Source: Desulfonatronospira thiodismutans ASO3-1
GTDB lineage: Bacteria > Desulfobacterota > Desulfovibrionia > Desulfovibrionales > Desulfonatronovibrionaceae
Direction of reading: 5' to 3'
NCBI RefSeq assembly: GCF_000174435.1
Contig: NZ_ACJN02000002.1
Coordinates: forward strand, 997,490 to 1,061,489
Length of the DNA: 64,000 nucleotides
Shown: piece after piece, positions 52,186-60,538 of the stretch
Numbering within the stretch: the first letter of the stretch is position 1
How the letters are laid out: each line of letters begins with the position of its first letter
Program-made: the position numbers and the translations under genes
The notes under the pieces: model-generated
Told to the model about the DNA's origin: nothing
Databases searched by the model: none
Seen by the model: the letters and a program-made list of their open reading frames with translations, nothing else

Positions 52186-53052
52186 TTAAATTGTCCTGAA
52201 GTAGCTAAGCAGGACCCTCAAAATGCACTTGACCCCCACGGACTCGGACAAAACGCTGCCCGGCCGCGGAGCCAGCTCGCAAAAATCCATTCCCACCAGT
52301 CTGGGACCGGGCCAGAAATGTTTCCAGAAATCGTTTATCCAGGTGTACTCGAGCCCCCCAGGCTCAGGAGTGCCCGTACCGGGCATGATGGACGGGTCAA
52401 GGCCGTCTGCGTCAAAGGTGAGATATACAGGGCCGGAGCCGATAAAGTCCTTGACTGCTTCAGCCGCCTGTGCCGGCGAGGGCAGGTTCCAGGGATGCAT
52501 GGCCATGATCCGGCATGGACTGTTTTTTATGATTTGAGCCTGGTCCCGGTCCATACTGCGAATGCCCAGGGAGGCGGTCTTGAGGCCCAGGTCCCTGACC
52601 CGGGACATGACGCAGGCATGGGAATAAGGGCTGCCCTGAAAGTCTGATCTCAGGTCGGCATGGGCATCCACCTGAAGAACCGTCAGGTCCGGATAAGCCC
52701 TGGAATAAAACCGGATCAGGGGGAAGGCTATGGAATGCTCTCCCCCCAGGGTCAAAATAAAATCTCTACAGGGATCAAATTTTTCCAGGAAAAAATCCAT
52801 TTCCTGCTGCAGCTGACCGGGTCCGGAGACCACAGGCCTTTGAAAGGGAAGCGTTTTGAAACTGCAGTAATCGCTTATGTCGGCATCCAGTTCCGGGTCA
52901 TAGGGCTCTATCTGGTAGCTGGCCTTAAACAGGGCCTCGGGCCCGTCCTTGGTGCCGGTGTCGAAACTGACCGTGCCCTGGTAGGGTACCGGCCAGACGT
53001 GGACGATATTGTCCCCGCCGCTGCCTTCAAGGTCCAGAAAATCATCAAACAT
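52186..53052 (-). CDS. speB: Agmatinase-family ureohydrolase
   Basis: A 288-residue arginase/agmatinase-fold protein. Metal ligands are seen in LGGEHSIAFPL, VDAHADLRSDF and TFDADGLDPSIMPGTGTPEPGG. The start at 53052 (MFDDFLDLEGS) is chosen because upstream codons overlap pdaD. With the arginine decarboxylase gene next to it, agmatine is the probable substrate, giving putrescine and urea. The usual SxDxD reads TFDADGLD, which keeps both metal Asp. Confidence 0.88.
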   Translation of the reverse strand: MFDDFLDLEGSGGDNIVHVWPVPYQGTVSFDTGTKDGPEALFKASYQIEPYDPELDADISDYCSFKTLPFQRPVVSGPGQLQQEMDFFLEKFDPCRDFILTLGGEHSIAFPLIRFYSRAYPDLTVLQVDAHADLRSDFQGSPYSHACVMSRVRDLGLKTASLGIRSMDRDQAQIIKNSPCRIMAMHPWNLPSPAQAAEAVKDFIGSGPVYLTFDADGLDPSIMPGTGTPEPGGLEYTWINDFWKHFWPGPRLVGMDFCELAPRPGSVLSESVGVKCILRVLLSYFRTI

Positions 53053-53062
53053 GGTGTCCGCC

Positions 53063-53617
53063 TCAGGGCAGAAATACAGCCACAGAAATGGTGGTGGTCC
53101 ACAGGCCGGCCACACCGGTGGTTACACAGGGGGCCGAGGCAGAGTCAACTATCTGCCCGCTCATCATGTATATCTGCCTTCTTTCATCATAGTCCTTTTC
53201 CGGGTCGAAATCGATGCCCAGGGTGGTAGCCAGCATTGTGGAGGCCAGATCTTCGGCGAAGTCGCCGATCTCTGTTTCATCGGCCCCGAATGCGTGATGC
53301 TCGGAAATATATCCGTACTGACTTTCATCCGCCGGAAAGGCCATGCCCACTGCAGACCCTACCAGGCGTCCTTTTTCATTGGTTGCGTTTCTGGCCATGA
53401 CGCAAAAAGTCAGTTCCCCGGGCAGAAGTTCGCTTATGCCCTCCTGTACAGAGATCATTTTACAGTAAGGCGGATATATACTGGAGACATAAACCAGGTT
53501 CTGTTTTTCGATACCCGCATCGCGCAGGGCCAGCTCAAAGGATTGCAGCTTGTTCTTGTGTCTTCCTATGCCGCGGGTAAAAAAAGCGCGGGAAGGAACA
53601 AAAGGTCTTTGGAGCAT
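53063..53617 (-). CDS. pdaD: Pyruvoyl-dependent arginine decarboxylase
   Basis: A 184-residue proenzyme. Self-cleavage should occur between Ser45 and Ser46 in [13 protein letters not shown], giving the pyruvoyl-carrying alpha chain; the C-terminal part has [17 protein letters not shown] and the DYDERRQIY segment. It decarboxylates arginine to agmatine. The ATG at 53617 has AGGAGG nine bases upstream; a TTG two codons earlier is less likely. First gene of pdaD-speB-DHS-like, a three-step route from arginine to a putrescine-derived polyamine. Confidence 0.92.
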   Translation of the reverse strand: MLQRPFVPSRAFFTRGIGRHKNKLQSFELALRDAGIEKQNLVYVSSIYPPYCKMISVQEGISELLPGELTFCVMARNATNEKGRLVGSAVGMAFPADESQYGYISEHHAFGADETEIGDFAEDLASTMLATTLGIDFDPEKDYDERRQIYMMSGQIVDSASAPCVTTGVAGLWTTTISVAVFLP

Positions 53618-53741
53618 AGGCAAATTCCTCCTGATTGATTGGCTGAAATGTCAGGTTTCAACCATGCGTCAAACCTATAAAAATATTCAAAGCATGCCGG
53701 CAAGTCAATGCGAATGTTGGCTGTGAACTGTACTGGACAAT

Positions 53742-53772
53742 AAAAAAGGCAGGGCGTTGACCCTGCCTTTTT
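53742..53772 (-). terminator. Terminator of rplM-rpsI
   Basis: AAAAAGGCAGGG, loop, CCCTGCCTTTTT: a 12-bp perfect stem with A/T runs on both sides. On the minus strand it ends the ribosomal protein operon before pdaD. Confidence 0.85.
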
Positions 53773-53804
53773 GAGTGCGAAGCTTCTGCTGGCCGGTGCT
53801 GTGG

Positions 53805-54197
53805 TTAGCGCTTGGAGTACTGGAATTTGGCCCTGGCGCCTCTCTGGCCGTATTTCTTTCTTTCCTTGACCCTGGCATCCCTGGTAAGCAGGCCGGCTTT
53901 CTTGAGTACAGGCCGGTTGTCCTGGTCCACCTGCAGAAGGGCCCTGCTGATGCCGTGGCGCACTGCCTCGGCCTGCCCGGCCAGGCCGCCGCCATCGACG
54001 TTGATCTTGATATCGAACTTGCCTGTGGCCTGGGTGAGCTTCAGGGGCTGATTGATGACCATCTGCAGTGTGGCCCTGGGGAAATACTCCTGGTAGGGCC
54101 TTCCATTGACCAGTATCTGCCCGGACCCGCTGTAGAGCCTGGTCCTGGCTGTAGAAGTCTTGCGCTTGCCTTTGCCGTAAAAGTATTCTTCCTTCAT
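53805..54197 (-). CDS. rpsI: 30S ribosomal protein S9
   Basis: A 130-residue S9, beginning [20 protein letters not shown] and ending with the typical [17 protein letters not shown], whose last Arg reaches the P-site tRNA. The central [22 protein letters not shown] is conserved. Follows rplM by 20 bases as in most bacteria. Confidence 0.96.
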   Translation of the reverse strand: MKEEYFYGKGKRKTSTARTRLYSGSGQILVNGRPYQEYFPRATLQMVINQPLKLTQATGKFDIKINVDGGGLAGQAEAVRHGISRALLQVDQDNRPVLKKAGLLTRDARVKERKKYGQRGARAKFQYSKR

Positions 54198-54217
54198 CTT
54201 TTTTGCTCCAAAAAGTA

Positions 54218-54646
54218 TTAATCCTGGATGACTTTGGGTTGCTGGGCGGCATGGGGGTGTTCGGGGCCGGAGTAGACTTTAAGCTTTTTAAGGAGCTTGC
54301 GGCCCAGTTTGTTCTTGGGCAGCATGCGGCCTACTGCTTTTCTAATGACTTCTTCCGGCTTTTTCTGCAGCATCCTGTCCAGTGAGTTTTCCTTGATGCC
54401 GCCGGGATAACCGGTGTGGTAGTAGTATTTCTTCTGTTCCAGCTTGTCTCCGGTTACCTTGATCTGCTGGGCGTTGACCACCACCACAAAATCGCCCATA
54501 TCCATATGCGGGGCGAATTCGGGCTTGTCCTTGCCTCTGAGTTTGGTGGCTATCCGGGTGGCCAGTCTGCCCAGAATCTTGTCCTGGGCATCTACCACGT
54601 ACCAGTCTCTTTTGATATCTTCAGGTTTGGGGCTGTAAGTCTTCAT
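54218..54646 (-). CDS. rplM: 50S ribosomal protein L13
   Basis: A 142-residue L13, [21 protein letters not shown], the same length as the E. coli protein. [26 protein letters not shown] and [13 protein letters not shown] are family marks. The start at 54646 with GGAG is chosen; an ATG 15 bases upstream would add MEQQT. First gene of rplM-rpsI. Confidence 0.96.
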   Translation of the reverse strand: MKTYSPKPEDIKRDWYVVDAQDKILGRLATRIATKLRGKDKPEFAPHMDMGDFVVVVNAQQIKVTGDKLEQKKYYYHTGYPGGIKENSLDRMLQKKPEEVIRKAVGRMLPKNKLGRKLLKKLKVYSGPEHPHAAQQPKVIQD

Positions 54647-54682
54647 TGTTTGCTGCTCCATAATCGTTTTGGCAAAATAGTA

Positions 54683-54712
54683 TTCTTAGACGATTTTTTC
54701 CCCTGCTGTCAA
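54683..54712 (-). promoter_or_regulatory. Candidate rplM-rpsI promoter
   Basis: Minus-strand TTGACA (54707-54712), 18-base spacer, TAAGAA (54683-54688), about 37 bases before the rplM start. The -35 box is perfect, the -10 box weak. Confidence 0.4.
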
Positions 54713-54766
54713 CAGTAAAAATTGAGATTTCCCATCCCGGTTTTTTTCTGGTTCTGCAAGTTTATC

Positions 54767-54794
54767 TTGACACGCATGCAGGGGGTTACATAAA
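54767..54794 (+). promoter_or_regulatory. Candidate promoter of the amino acid ABC operon
   Basis: TTGACA (54767-54772), 16-base spacer, CATAAA (54789-54794). The predicted start point falls at or just before the dyad at 54803-54819. Confidence 0.45.
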
Positions 54795-54802
54795 AAAACA
54801 TG

Positions 54803-54819
54803 TCCGGGTTGAACCCGGA
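54803..54819. promoter_or_regulatory. 17-bp dyad, possible operator
   Basis: TCCGGGTT-G-AACCCGGA is perfectly symmetrical. It lies at the predicted transcription start of the ABC operon, where a repressor would act. On the minus strand it is followed by CATGTTTTTTT, so a weak terminator is the alternative reading. Confidence 0.45.
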
Positions 54820-54889
54820 TCTTCTGCCGTAAAGACAATTTTCCTGAGCGTCTGTAAAACCTGTCCAATCATTTTCGGACCAGATCAAC

Positions 54890-55681
54890 GTGGAAAACGA
54901 GCCTTCTTCAGAAATAGCCCGGGCAGCCCTGGGCGTGAGAAACCTGCACAAAAGCTTTGGTTCCCTGCACGTACTCAAGGGTGTTTCCTTAACAGCCCGT
55001 GAAGGGGACGTAATCTCCATGATCGGCTCCAGCGGATCCGGCAAGAGTACCCTTCTGCGCTGTATCAACCTGCTGGAAATACCCACATCCGGCGATATAT
55101 TCGTGGGCGGAGAACAGATCCGTATGCAGGTCAACCGGCACGGAGTACCAGTGCCGGCAGACCGCAGACAGGTGGACCGCATCCGGACCAGGCTGGGAAT
55201 GGTCTTTCAGCATTTCAATCTCTGGACCCACATGAGCGTTCTGGACAATGTCATGGAAGCCCCGGTGCATGTTCTGAGAGTTCCCAGAAAGGAGGCCAGG
55301 GAGAGGGGGATGGCTTATCTGGAAAAAGTGGGCATAGCCGACCGCTCGCATTATTATCCGGCCCAGCTTTCTGGAGGGCAGCAGCAAAGAGCGGCCATAG
55401 CCAGGGCCCTGGCCATGGAGCCCAGGGCCCTGCTGTTTGATGAGCCCACTTCCGCCCTGGATCCGGAACTGGTGGGCGAGGTGCTTTCGGTGCTGCAGGA
55501 ACTGGCCCGGGAGGGCCGGACCATGATTCTGGCCACACATGAAATGAGCTTTGCCCGGGACGTATCTTCCCAGGTTATATTTCTGGATGCCGGGGTCATT
55601 GAAGAACAGGGACCGCCGGGAGAGGTTTTTACCTGTCCCCGTTCTGAGCGGTGCAAGCAATTTCTGTCCAGATTTTTTTAA
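54890..55681 (+). CDS. Polar amino acid ABC transporter, ATP-binding protein
   Basis: A 263-residue ATPase of the HisP/GlnQ group: Walker A GSSGSGKST near residue 45, signature LSGGQQQRAAIARAL near 162, Walker B LLFDEPTSALDPE near 185, and the HisP-like long insert MQVNRHGVPVPADRRQVDRI after the Walker A region, found in basic amino acid importers. GTG start with a weak ribosome site. Promoter-proximal gene of an ATPase, binding protein, permease, permease operon. Confidence 0.9.
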   Translation: MENEPSSEIARAALGVRNLHKSFGSLHVLKGVSLTAREGDVISMIGSSGSGKSTLLRCINLLEIPTSGDIFVGGEQIRMQVNRHGVPVPADRRQVDRIRTRLGMVFQHFNLWTHMSVLDNVMEAPVHVLRVPRKEARERGMAYLEKVGIADRSHYYPAQLSGGQQQRAAIARALAMEPRALLFDEPTSALDPELVGEVLSVLQELAREGRTMILATHEMSFARDVSSQVIFLDAGVIEEQGPPGEVFTCPRSERCKQFLSRFF

Positions 55682-55723
55682 GTGCTTATCATGATCAATA
55701 TCAAACACAAAACAGGAGGAGAC

Positions 55724-56506
55724 ATGAGAAGGTTTTTTTACATCACGGCTCTGGTTTTGCTTGGATGCATGCTGCTGGCAGGTACGTCCCTGGCCCGGGA
55801 CAAGGTGCGCATCGGTACCGAGGGTGCTTATCCCCCCTTCAACTACATGGATTCGCAGGGCAACCTCAAGGGTTTTGACATTGATATCGCCAAGGCCCTG
55901 TGTGAAGCAGCCAACCTGGAATGCGAGTTCGTGACCCAGAGCTGGGACGGCATTATCCCGGCCCTTCTGGCCAGGGACTACGATGCCATCATAGCCTCCA
56001 TGAGCATTACCGAGGAGCGCAAAAGAAGGGTGGACTTCACCGAAAAATACTACCAGACCCCGGCCAGGTTCGTTAAGCACAAGGACCGGGATATAGAGAT
56101 CAGCAAGGATGATCTGGAAGGGTTGTCAGTGGGCGTTCAAAGAGCCACAGTCAGCGCCAACTTCATCAATGACAATTTTGATGATGTCCTGGACATCCGT
56201 TCCTATGCCACCCAGGAAGAAGCCAACATGGACATCGTATCCGGGCGGGTGGATCTGCTCTTTGCCGATGCTGTGGTACTCCAGACCGGTTTTCTGGATT
56301 CCGAGGAAGGTCAGAATTACGAGTTTGTCGGACCCAGCTACACAGATGAGGAATGGTTCGGAGAAGGCATTGGTATAGCGCTGCGCCAGGGAGATGATGA
56401 TCTGCGCGAGACCTTCAACCAGGCCATTCAGGATATCCGGGAAGATGGAACCTACCAGGAAATAAACGACAGCTACTTTGACTTCGATGTTTACGGTGAC
56501 GAATAA
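55724..56506 (+). CDS. Periplasmic amino-acid-binding protein
   Basis: A 260-residue family 3 solute-binding protein. Signal peptide residues 1-23 (LLGCMLLAGTSLA). Mature start KVRIGTEGAYPPFNYMDSQGNLKGFDIDIAKALC is typical of lysine/arginine/ornithine- or histidine-binding proteins, as are SWDGIIPALLARDYDAIIASMSIT and the acidic GQNYEFVGP lobe. AGGAGGA precedes the ATG at 55724. A terminator-like hairpin after it would favour its expression above the permeases. Confidence 0.9.
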   Translation: MRRFFYITALVLLGCMLLAGTSLARDKVRIGTEGAYPPFNYMDSQGNLKGFDIDIAKALCEAANLECEFVTQSWDGIIPALLARDYDAIIASMSITEERKRRVDFTEKYYQTPARFVKHKDRDIEISKDDLEGLSVGVQRATVSANFINDNFDDVLDIRSYATQEEANMDIVSGRVDLLFADAVVLQTGFLDSEEGQNYEFVGPSYTDEEWFGEGIGIALRQGDDDLRETFNQAIQDIREDGTYQEINDSYFDFDVYGDE

Positions 56507-56526
56507 CTCCTCAACATGAGCAGACC

Positions 56527-56571
56527 GGGCCGGTACCAGGAGATAGTTGTCCTGGGGCCGGCCTGTTTTTT
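56527..56571 (+). terminator. Attenuating terminator after the binding-protein gene
   Basis: GGGCCGGTACCAGGA pairs with TCCTGGGGCCGGCC, two central mismatches, followed by a run of six T. Its position between binding protein and permeases is typical of differential expression in such operons. Confidence 0.65.
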
Positions 56572-56589
56572 CCAGGGATCATAGCTTGT

Positions 56590-57285
56590 ATGTCCTTTTT
56601 TGACCTGCATGGTTACGGCTGGCTTTTGCTCCAGGGGGCAAAGCTGACCCTTTACGTGGGACTCTGTTCCATGGTCCTGGCCATGGGTCTTGGGCTTATC
56701 GGGGTGCTGTGCAAGTTTTCAAGGTCCTCTCTGGTGCGCTTTGCAGCCGACACCTACACCACGGTTATCCGCGGTATCCCGGAACTTATCCTTATCCTGC
56801 TGGTCTATTACGGGGTGCCCACCCTGATTCAGGATGTATCCGCCAAGTTCGGCCAGCCGGTTTACATCTCCTTTGATCCCTTTGTGGCCGGGGTGGCCAC
56901 TATAGGGTTTATTTACGGGGCTTTTTCCACCGAGGTTTTTCGCGGGGCCTACCTGGCCGTGCCCAGGGGGCAGGTGGAGGCGGCCCGGGCCTGCGGTATG
57001 AGCCCGGCCCTGACCTTCAGACGGGTTGTCCTTCCCCAGATGATGCGCTTTGCCCTGCCGGGCCTGGGCAATGTGTGGATGGTGCTGATAAAGGCCACGG
57101 CCCTAATTTCCGTTATCCAGCTGCCGGAACTCATGCGCAACGCAGACATTGCAGCCAGGGCCACGCGGGAGCCATTCACCTTCTTTTTTGCGGCTTCCCT
57201 GATCTATCTCTTTATCACCATAGGCTCCAACCTGGTCCAGCAATGGGCTGAAAAACGCGCCAGCCGCGGCATAATTACCGACTGA
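56590..57285 (+). CDS. Amino acid ABC transporter permease (HisQ-like)
   Basis: A 231-residue permease with five predicted helices. The EAA loop, contact site for the ATPase, is VPRGQVEAARACGMSPALTFRRVVLPQMMR near residues 127-156. The YTTVIRGIPELILILLVYYG segment is typical of the HisM/HisQ family. Partner of the next gene. Confidence 0.9.
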   Translation: MSFFDLHGYGWLLLQGAKLTLYVGLCSMVLAMGLGLIGVLCKFSRSSLVRFAADTYTTVIRGIPELILILLVYYGVPTLIQDVSAKFGQPVYISFDPFVAGVATIGFIYGAFSTEVFRGAYLAVPRGQVEAARACGMSPALTFRRVVLPQMMRFALPGLGNVWMVLIKATALISVIQLPELMRNADIAARATREPFTFFFAASLIYLFITIGSNLVQQWAEKRASRGIITD

Positions 57286-57292
57286 GGCGGAC

Positions 57293-57982
57293 ATGGAAAT
57301 CATCATTGAAAGTCTGCCCAGGCTCCTTGGCGGTGCAGTAATCACCCTGGAAATCACTTTCTTAAGTGTTCTGCTGGGATTCGTCCTGGCCGTCCCCCTG
57401 GCGGTGATGCGGGTCTCCAGGCTGCGCTGCCTGTGGATGCCGGTTTATGCCTTCACTTTTTACTTCAGGGGAACTCCACTGCTGGTGCAGATTTTTCTCA
57501 TCTATTACGGAAGCGGGCAGTTCCAGGTCTTTCTGGACTCGGTGGGACTGTGGCATTTTTTCAAAAGTCCCTGGTTCTGCTCTGTGCTGGCCCTTACCCT
57601 GAACACTGCAGCCTATTCAGCGGAGATTTTCCGAGGCGGAATCCAGGGAGTCCCCCGCGGTGAGGTGGAGGCTGCCCGGGCCTGCGGCATGTCCGGGCTT
57701 CTTCTTTACCGCCGCATTGTCATTCCCAAGGCCCTGCGCATCGCCTGGCCGGCCTACACCAACGAGGTCATTTTTCTGCTTCAGGCCTCCTCCCTGGTAT
57801 CCATCATCACGGTCATGGATATCACCGGAGTGGCCAGGGAGATATCCGCACGCAGCTTTGCCTTTTACGAACTCTTTCTGGCTGCTGCGGCAATATACCT
57901 GGTCCTGGTCTATGGCATCCTGTGGATATTCAAGAGAATTGAAAACCGCATAAACGCCTACCTGCAAGTGGGTCAGCATTAG
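57293..57982 (+). CDS. Amino acid ABC transporter permease (HisM-like)
   Basis: A 229-residue permease with five helices; YFRGTPLLVQIFLIYYG and the EAA loop VPRGEVEAARACGMSGLLLYRRIVIPKALR near residues 120-149. It forms the heterodimeric channel with the preceding permease. Four bases separate it from the EamA gene, so that gene may be in the same transcript. Confidence 0.9.
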   Translation: MEIIIESLPRLLGGAVITLEITFLSVLLGFVLAVPLAVMRVSRLRCLWMPVYAFTFYFRGTPLLVQIFLIYYGSGQFQVFLDSVGLWHFFKSPWFCSVLALTLNTAAYSAEIFRGGIQGVPRGEVEAARACGMSGLLLYRRIVIPKALRIAWPAYTNEVIFLLQASSLVSIITVMDITGVAREISARSFAFYELFLAAAAIYLVLVYGILWIFKRIENRINAYLQVGQH

Positions 57983-57985
57983 TCC

Positions 57986-58921
57986 ATGTCCTGGAAAAAT
58001 CATCTCCGGGGCGATCTGCTGCTCCTTTTGACAGCCCTTATCTGGGGCTCGGCCTTTGTGGCCCAGAAGGTGGGCATGGACCACATGGGCCCTTTCATGT
58101 ACACGGGCATCCGCTTTGCCTTGGGGGCACTGGTCCTCACCCCGCTGATTCTTTATTTCGGAAGTCTCAGGCCGCCGTCCGCCGCCGGGCAAAAGAGCCC
58201 TTCCATTCTCCTTGCCGGTCTTTTGTCCGGAACTATTTTGTTCGTGGCCAGCATTCTGCAGCAGGTGGGCATAATCTATACCACCGCTGGAAAGGCCGGA
58301 TTCATCACCGGGCTTTACGTGGTCATAGTCCCCCTGATAGGCTGTCTGTGGGGGTTCAGGCCGGGTGCCGGAGCCGGGGTGGGGGCGGTCCTGGCTGTGA
58401 CCGGGCTTTATCTGCTGACCATTACCGATGGTCTGACCATCAGCCTGGGAGACAGCCTGGTGCTGGCCTGTGCTTTCATGTACGCCCTGCATGTCCTGGC
58501 CATAGGCTGGATGGCTCCCAGGATGGATGTCCTGCGTCTGGCGGCCCTGCAGTTCTGGGTCTGTGCGGGGCTGAGTCTTCTGGTGGGCCTGGCCCTGGAA
58601 GAGCTTACCTGGAACATGGTAAGAAGTGCTGCAGTGCCCATTCTTTACGGAGGAGTGCTTTCGGTTGGCGTGGCCTTTACCCTGCAGGTGGTGGCCCAGA
58701 AAAGGTCTCCGCCAACGCATGCAGCAGTGATTTTGAGCTTAGAGACGGTTTTTGCAGTTTTCGCCGGGATGATCATCCTGGGAGAGGCCTTAAGCCCCAG
58801 GGGATGGGCCGGGTGTGCCCTGATGCTGGCCGGGATGCTTGCTGCCCAGCTGGATTCTGTATATCCTGTAAAAAAAGTACTGGTGGACAGAATACGCAGG
58901 CTTTTTAAACAGACCCATTAA
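57986..58921 (+). CDS. EamA/DMT-family transporter
   Basis: A 311-residue protein with ten predicted helices in two EamA repeats (residues about 10-150 and 160-290). ALIWGSAFVAQKVGMDHMGPF at the N-terminus and LSLETVFAVFAGMIILGEALSPRGWAGCALMLAG near the end are typical. Family members export amino acids or metabolites. Placement behind an amino acid importer suggests an amino-acid-related substrate, but this is inference. Confidence 0.85.
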   Translation: MSWKNHLRGDLLLLLTALIWGSAFVAQKVGMDHMGPFMYTGIRFALGALVLTPLILYFGSLRPPSAAGQKSPSILLAGLLSGTILFVASILQQVGIIYTTAGKAGFITGLYVVIVPLIGCLWGFRPGAGAGVGAVLAVTGLYLLTITDGLTISLGDSLVLACAFMYALHVLAIGWMAPRMDVLRLAALQFWVCAGLSLLVGLALEELTWNMVRSAAVPILYGGVLSVGVAFTLQVVAQKRSPPTHAAVILSLETVFAVFAGMIILGEALSPRGWAGCALMLAGMLAAQLDSVYPVKKVLVDRIRRLFKQTH

Positions 58922-58932
58922 GAGGTACGAAT

Positions 58933-60189
58933 ATGCATGAACAATATCCCAGCGTGCGCAAGGGGCTTTTGCAGCTCATTTTTTCCGGGTCCTTCATGAA
59001 ACGCTGGAACGACAAGCTGCGTCCTGTGGAACTGGTGGAGGTGGACAAGCAGGCGCACAAGATGTTTGTGGCCTACATTCTTTATCTTCTAAATTCCAGG
59101 GACATGCCTGCTGATGACAGGCTTCGCCTGGGCGAAGAGGTTATCCAGGGAGGGATTTATGAATATCTTTACCGGCTGGTGATCACCGACATAAAGCCCC
59201 CCATTTTCTACCGTATAAAATCCAATCCTGAGCACTATCAGCAGCTTACAGAATGGGTCCTGGAGCAGTTGCAGCCCCGCGTACAGCCTTTGGGGGCCCA
59301 TTTCTGGCAGGGACTTTGTGCATACCTGCAAAAACCTGACGACACCGGTCTGGCGGGCAAGATCCTCAGCGCCGCGCATATCTTTGCCAGCAGCTGGGAG
59401 TTTGGCCTTATCAAGGGGGTAAATCCCGGTGATGATGAGCTAAAGGATATTGAGGCCAATTTTGAAGAGCTGTTAAAAGAGCACTTTGATTTAACAGGCA
59501 TGCGCGAAATCGCAGGGGGTTCGCGAAACGGCCTGGGAGGGCTGGTGAATCTTTGCGGAAGGCTCAGATTCCAGAAGAGGTGGTCCCAGACCCCGCGCAT
59601 TCCGGAGACATCGGTTCTGGGGCATATGTTCATCGTAGCCTGCCTGGCCTATTTTTTCAGCTTGTCCGTAGGTGCCTGTTCCAGCCGCAGGCAGAATAAT
59701 TTTTATGCAGGTCTCATCCATGACCTGCCGGAACTTTTGACCCGGGACATTATTTCCCCTGTCAAGCAGTCGGTGCAGAGGATCAAGGACCTTATCCGGG
59801 AATACGAACAAAGGGAACTGGAGCAGAGGGTCTTCAGCCTCCTGGATGAACCGGGCTACAGCGAGCTCACCGCCAGGCTGCGTTACTACCTCGGGGACCA
59901 GGATTATTCCGAGTTCGACAACACTGTGGTGGATAAAGGCAGGGTGCTCAGTCTGGATGCTGATGAACTGCACCAGAACTACAACCGGGACGAATTTGAT
60001 CCCAGGGACGGGCATCTGCTCAAGGTGTGCGATAATTTAGCGGCGTTTATCGAGGCCTATACCGCCACCAGAAACGGCATTACCAATGAACAGCTGCAGC
60101 AGGCGCAATGGAAGATACGCAACCGCTATCAGCGCGAAAACCTGCTGGGACGGCTGCACATAGGTGCCCTGCTGGCGGATTTTGATTGA
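58933..60189 (+). CDS. HD-domain protein of unknown substrate
   Basis: A 418-residue soluble protein. An HD phosphohydrolase domain lies at about residues 230-370: SVLGHMFIVACLAYF gives the first His, FYAGLIHDLPELLTRD the His-Asp pair, and LLKVCDNLAAFIEAY a late metal Asp. Residues 1-60 include a short HD-like stretch (HKMFVAYILYLLNSR) without a clear HD pair. Family relatives are nucleotidases such as YfbR. Substrate and role unknown. It starts 11 bases after the transporter gene. Confidence 0.75.
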   Translation: MHEQYPSVRKGLLQLIFSGSFMKRWNDKLRPVELVEVDKQAHKMFVAYILYLLNSRDMPADDRLRLGEEVIQGGIYEYLYRLVITDIKPPIFYRIKSNPEHYQQLTEWVLEQLQPRVQPLGAHFWQGLCAYLQKPDDTGLAGKILSAAHIFASSWEFGLIKGVNPGDDELKDIEANFEELLKEHFDLTGMREIAGGSRNGLGGLVNLCGRLRFQKRWSQTPRIPETSVLGHMFIVACLAYFFSLSVGACSSRRQNNFYAGLIHDLPELLTRDIISPVKQSVQRIKDLIREYEQRELEQRVFSLLDEPGYSELTARLRYYLGDQDYSEFDNTVVDKGRVLSLDADELHQNYNRDEFDPRDGHLLKVCDNLAAFIEAYTATRNGITNEQLQQAQWKIRNRYQRENLLGRLHIGALLADFD

Positions 60190-60262
60190 ACCCGCCAGAG
60201 TGACTTACAAAGTTAATACGTTCTGGTGGCAAGAACAATAGAAGTTATTCACTGAAAGGTGC

Positions 60263-60465
60263 GCCAGTAGTCCGGGGGTTCGGCAAACAGGACGTAAAAA
60301 CTCGCTCCAAGGCAGCGTAAATCAAAACCTCTACAAGTTTTTTTTATCCAGAATATTTTCTTTATTATGCTTTGAATCAAGTTCGGTGTTTTACGGTTTT
60401 GATTAACGCTGCCTACGTCGCTCAGACAGTTTACGCCCAGTTTGCCGAACCCCCGGCCCCTGGCT
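60263..60465. mobile_element. 203-bp long imperfect hairpin between convergent genes
   Basis: Outer perfect 17-bp arms CCGGGGGTTCGGCAAAC (60272-60288) and complement at 60440-60456, extended by GCCAG on both sides; inner arms GGCAGCGTAAATCAAAACC (60311-60329) and complement at 60395-60413 with one mismatch; a 65-base AT-rich loop contains T8. No ORF. It fills the 349-base gap between the HD gene and lon and could be a MITE or a large bidirectional termination structure. No target duplication is obvious. Confidence 0.55.
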
Positions 60466-60538
60466 ATTAGCCGAAGTGAGGTTTGCCCAATTGTATCAGG
60501 TGGTGAATTGTTCAAGCGACAACACGTATCCTTTCTTC

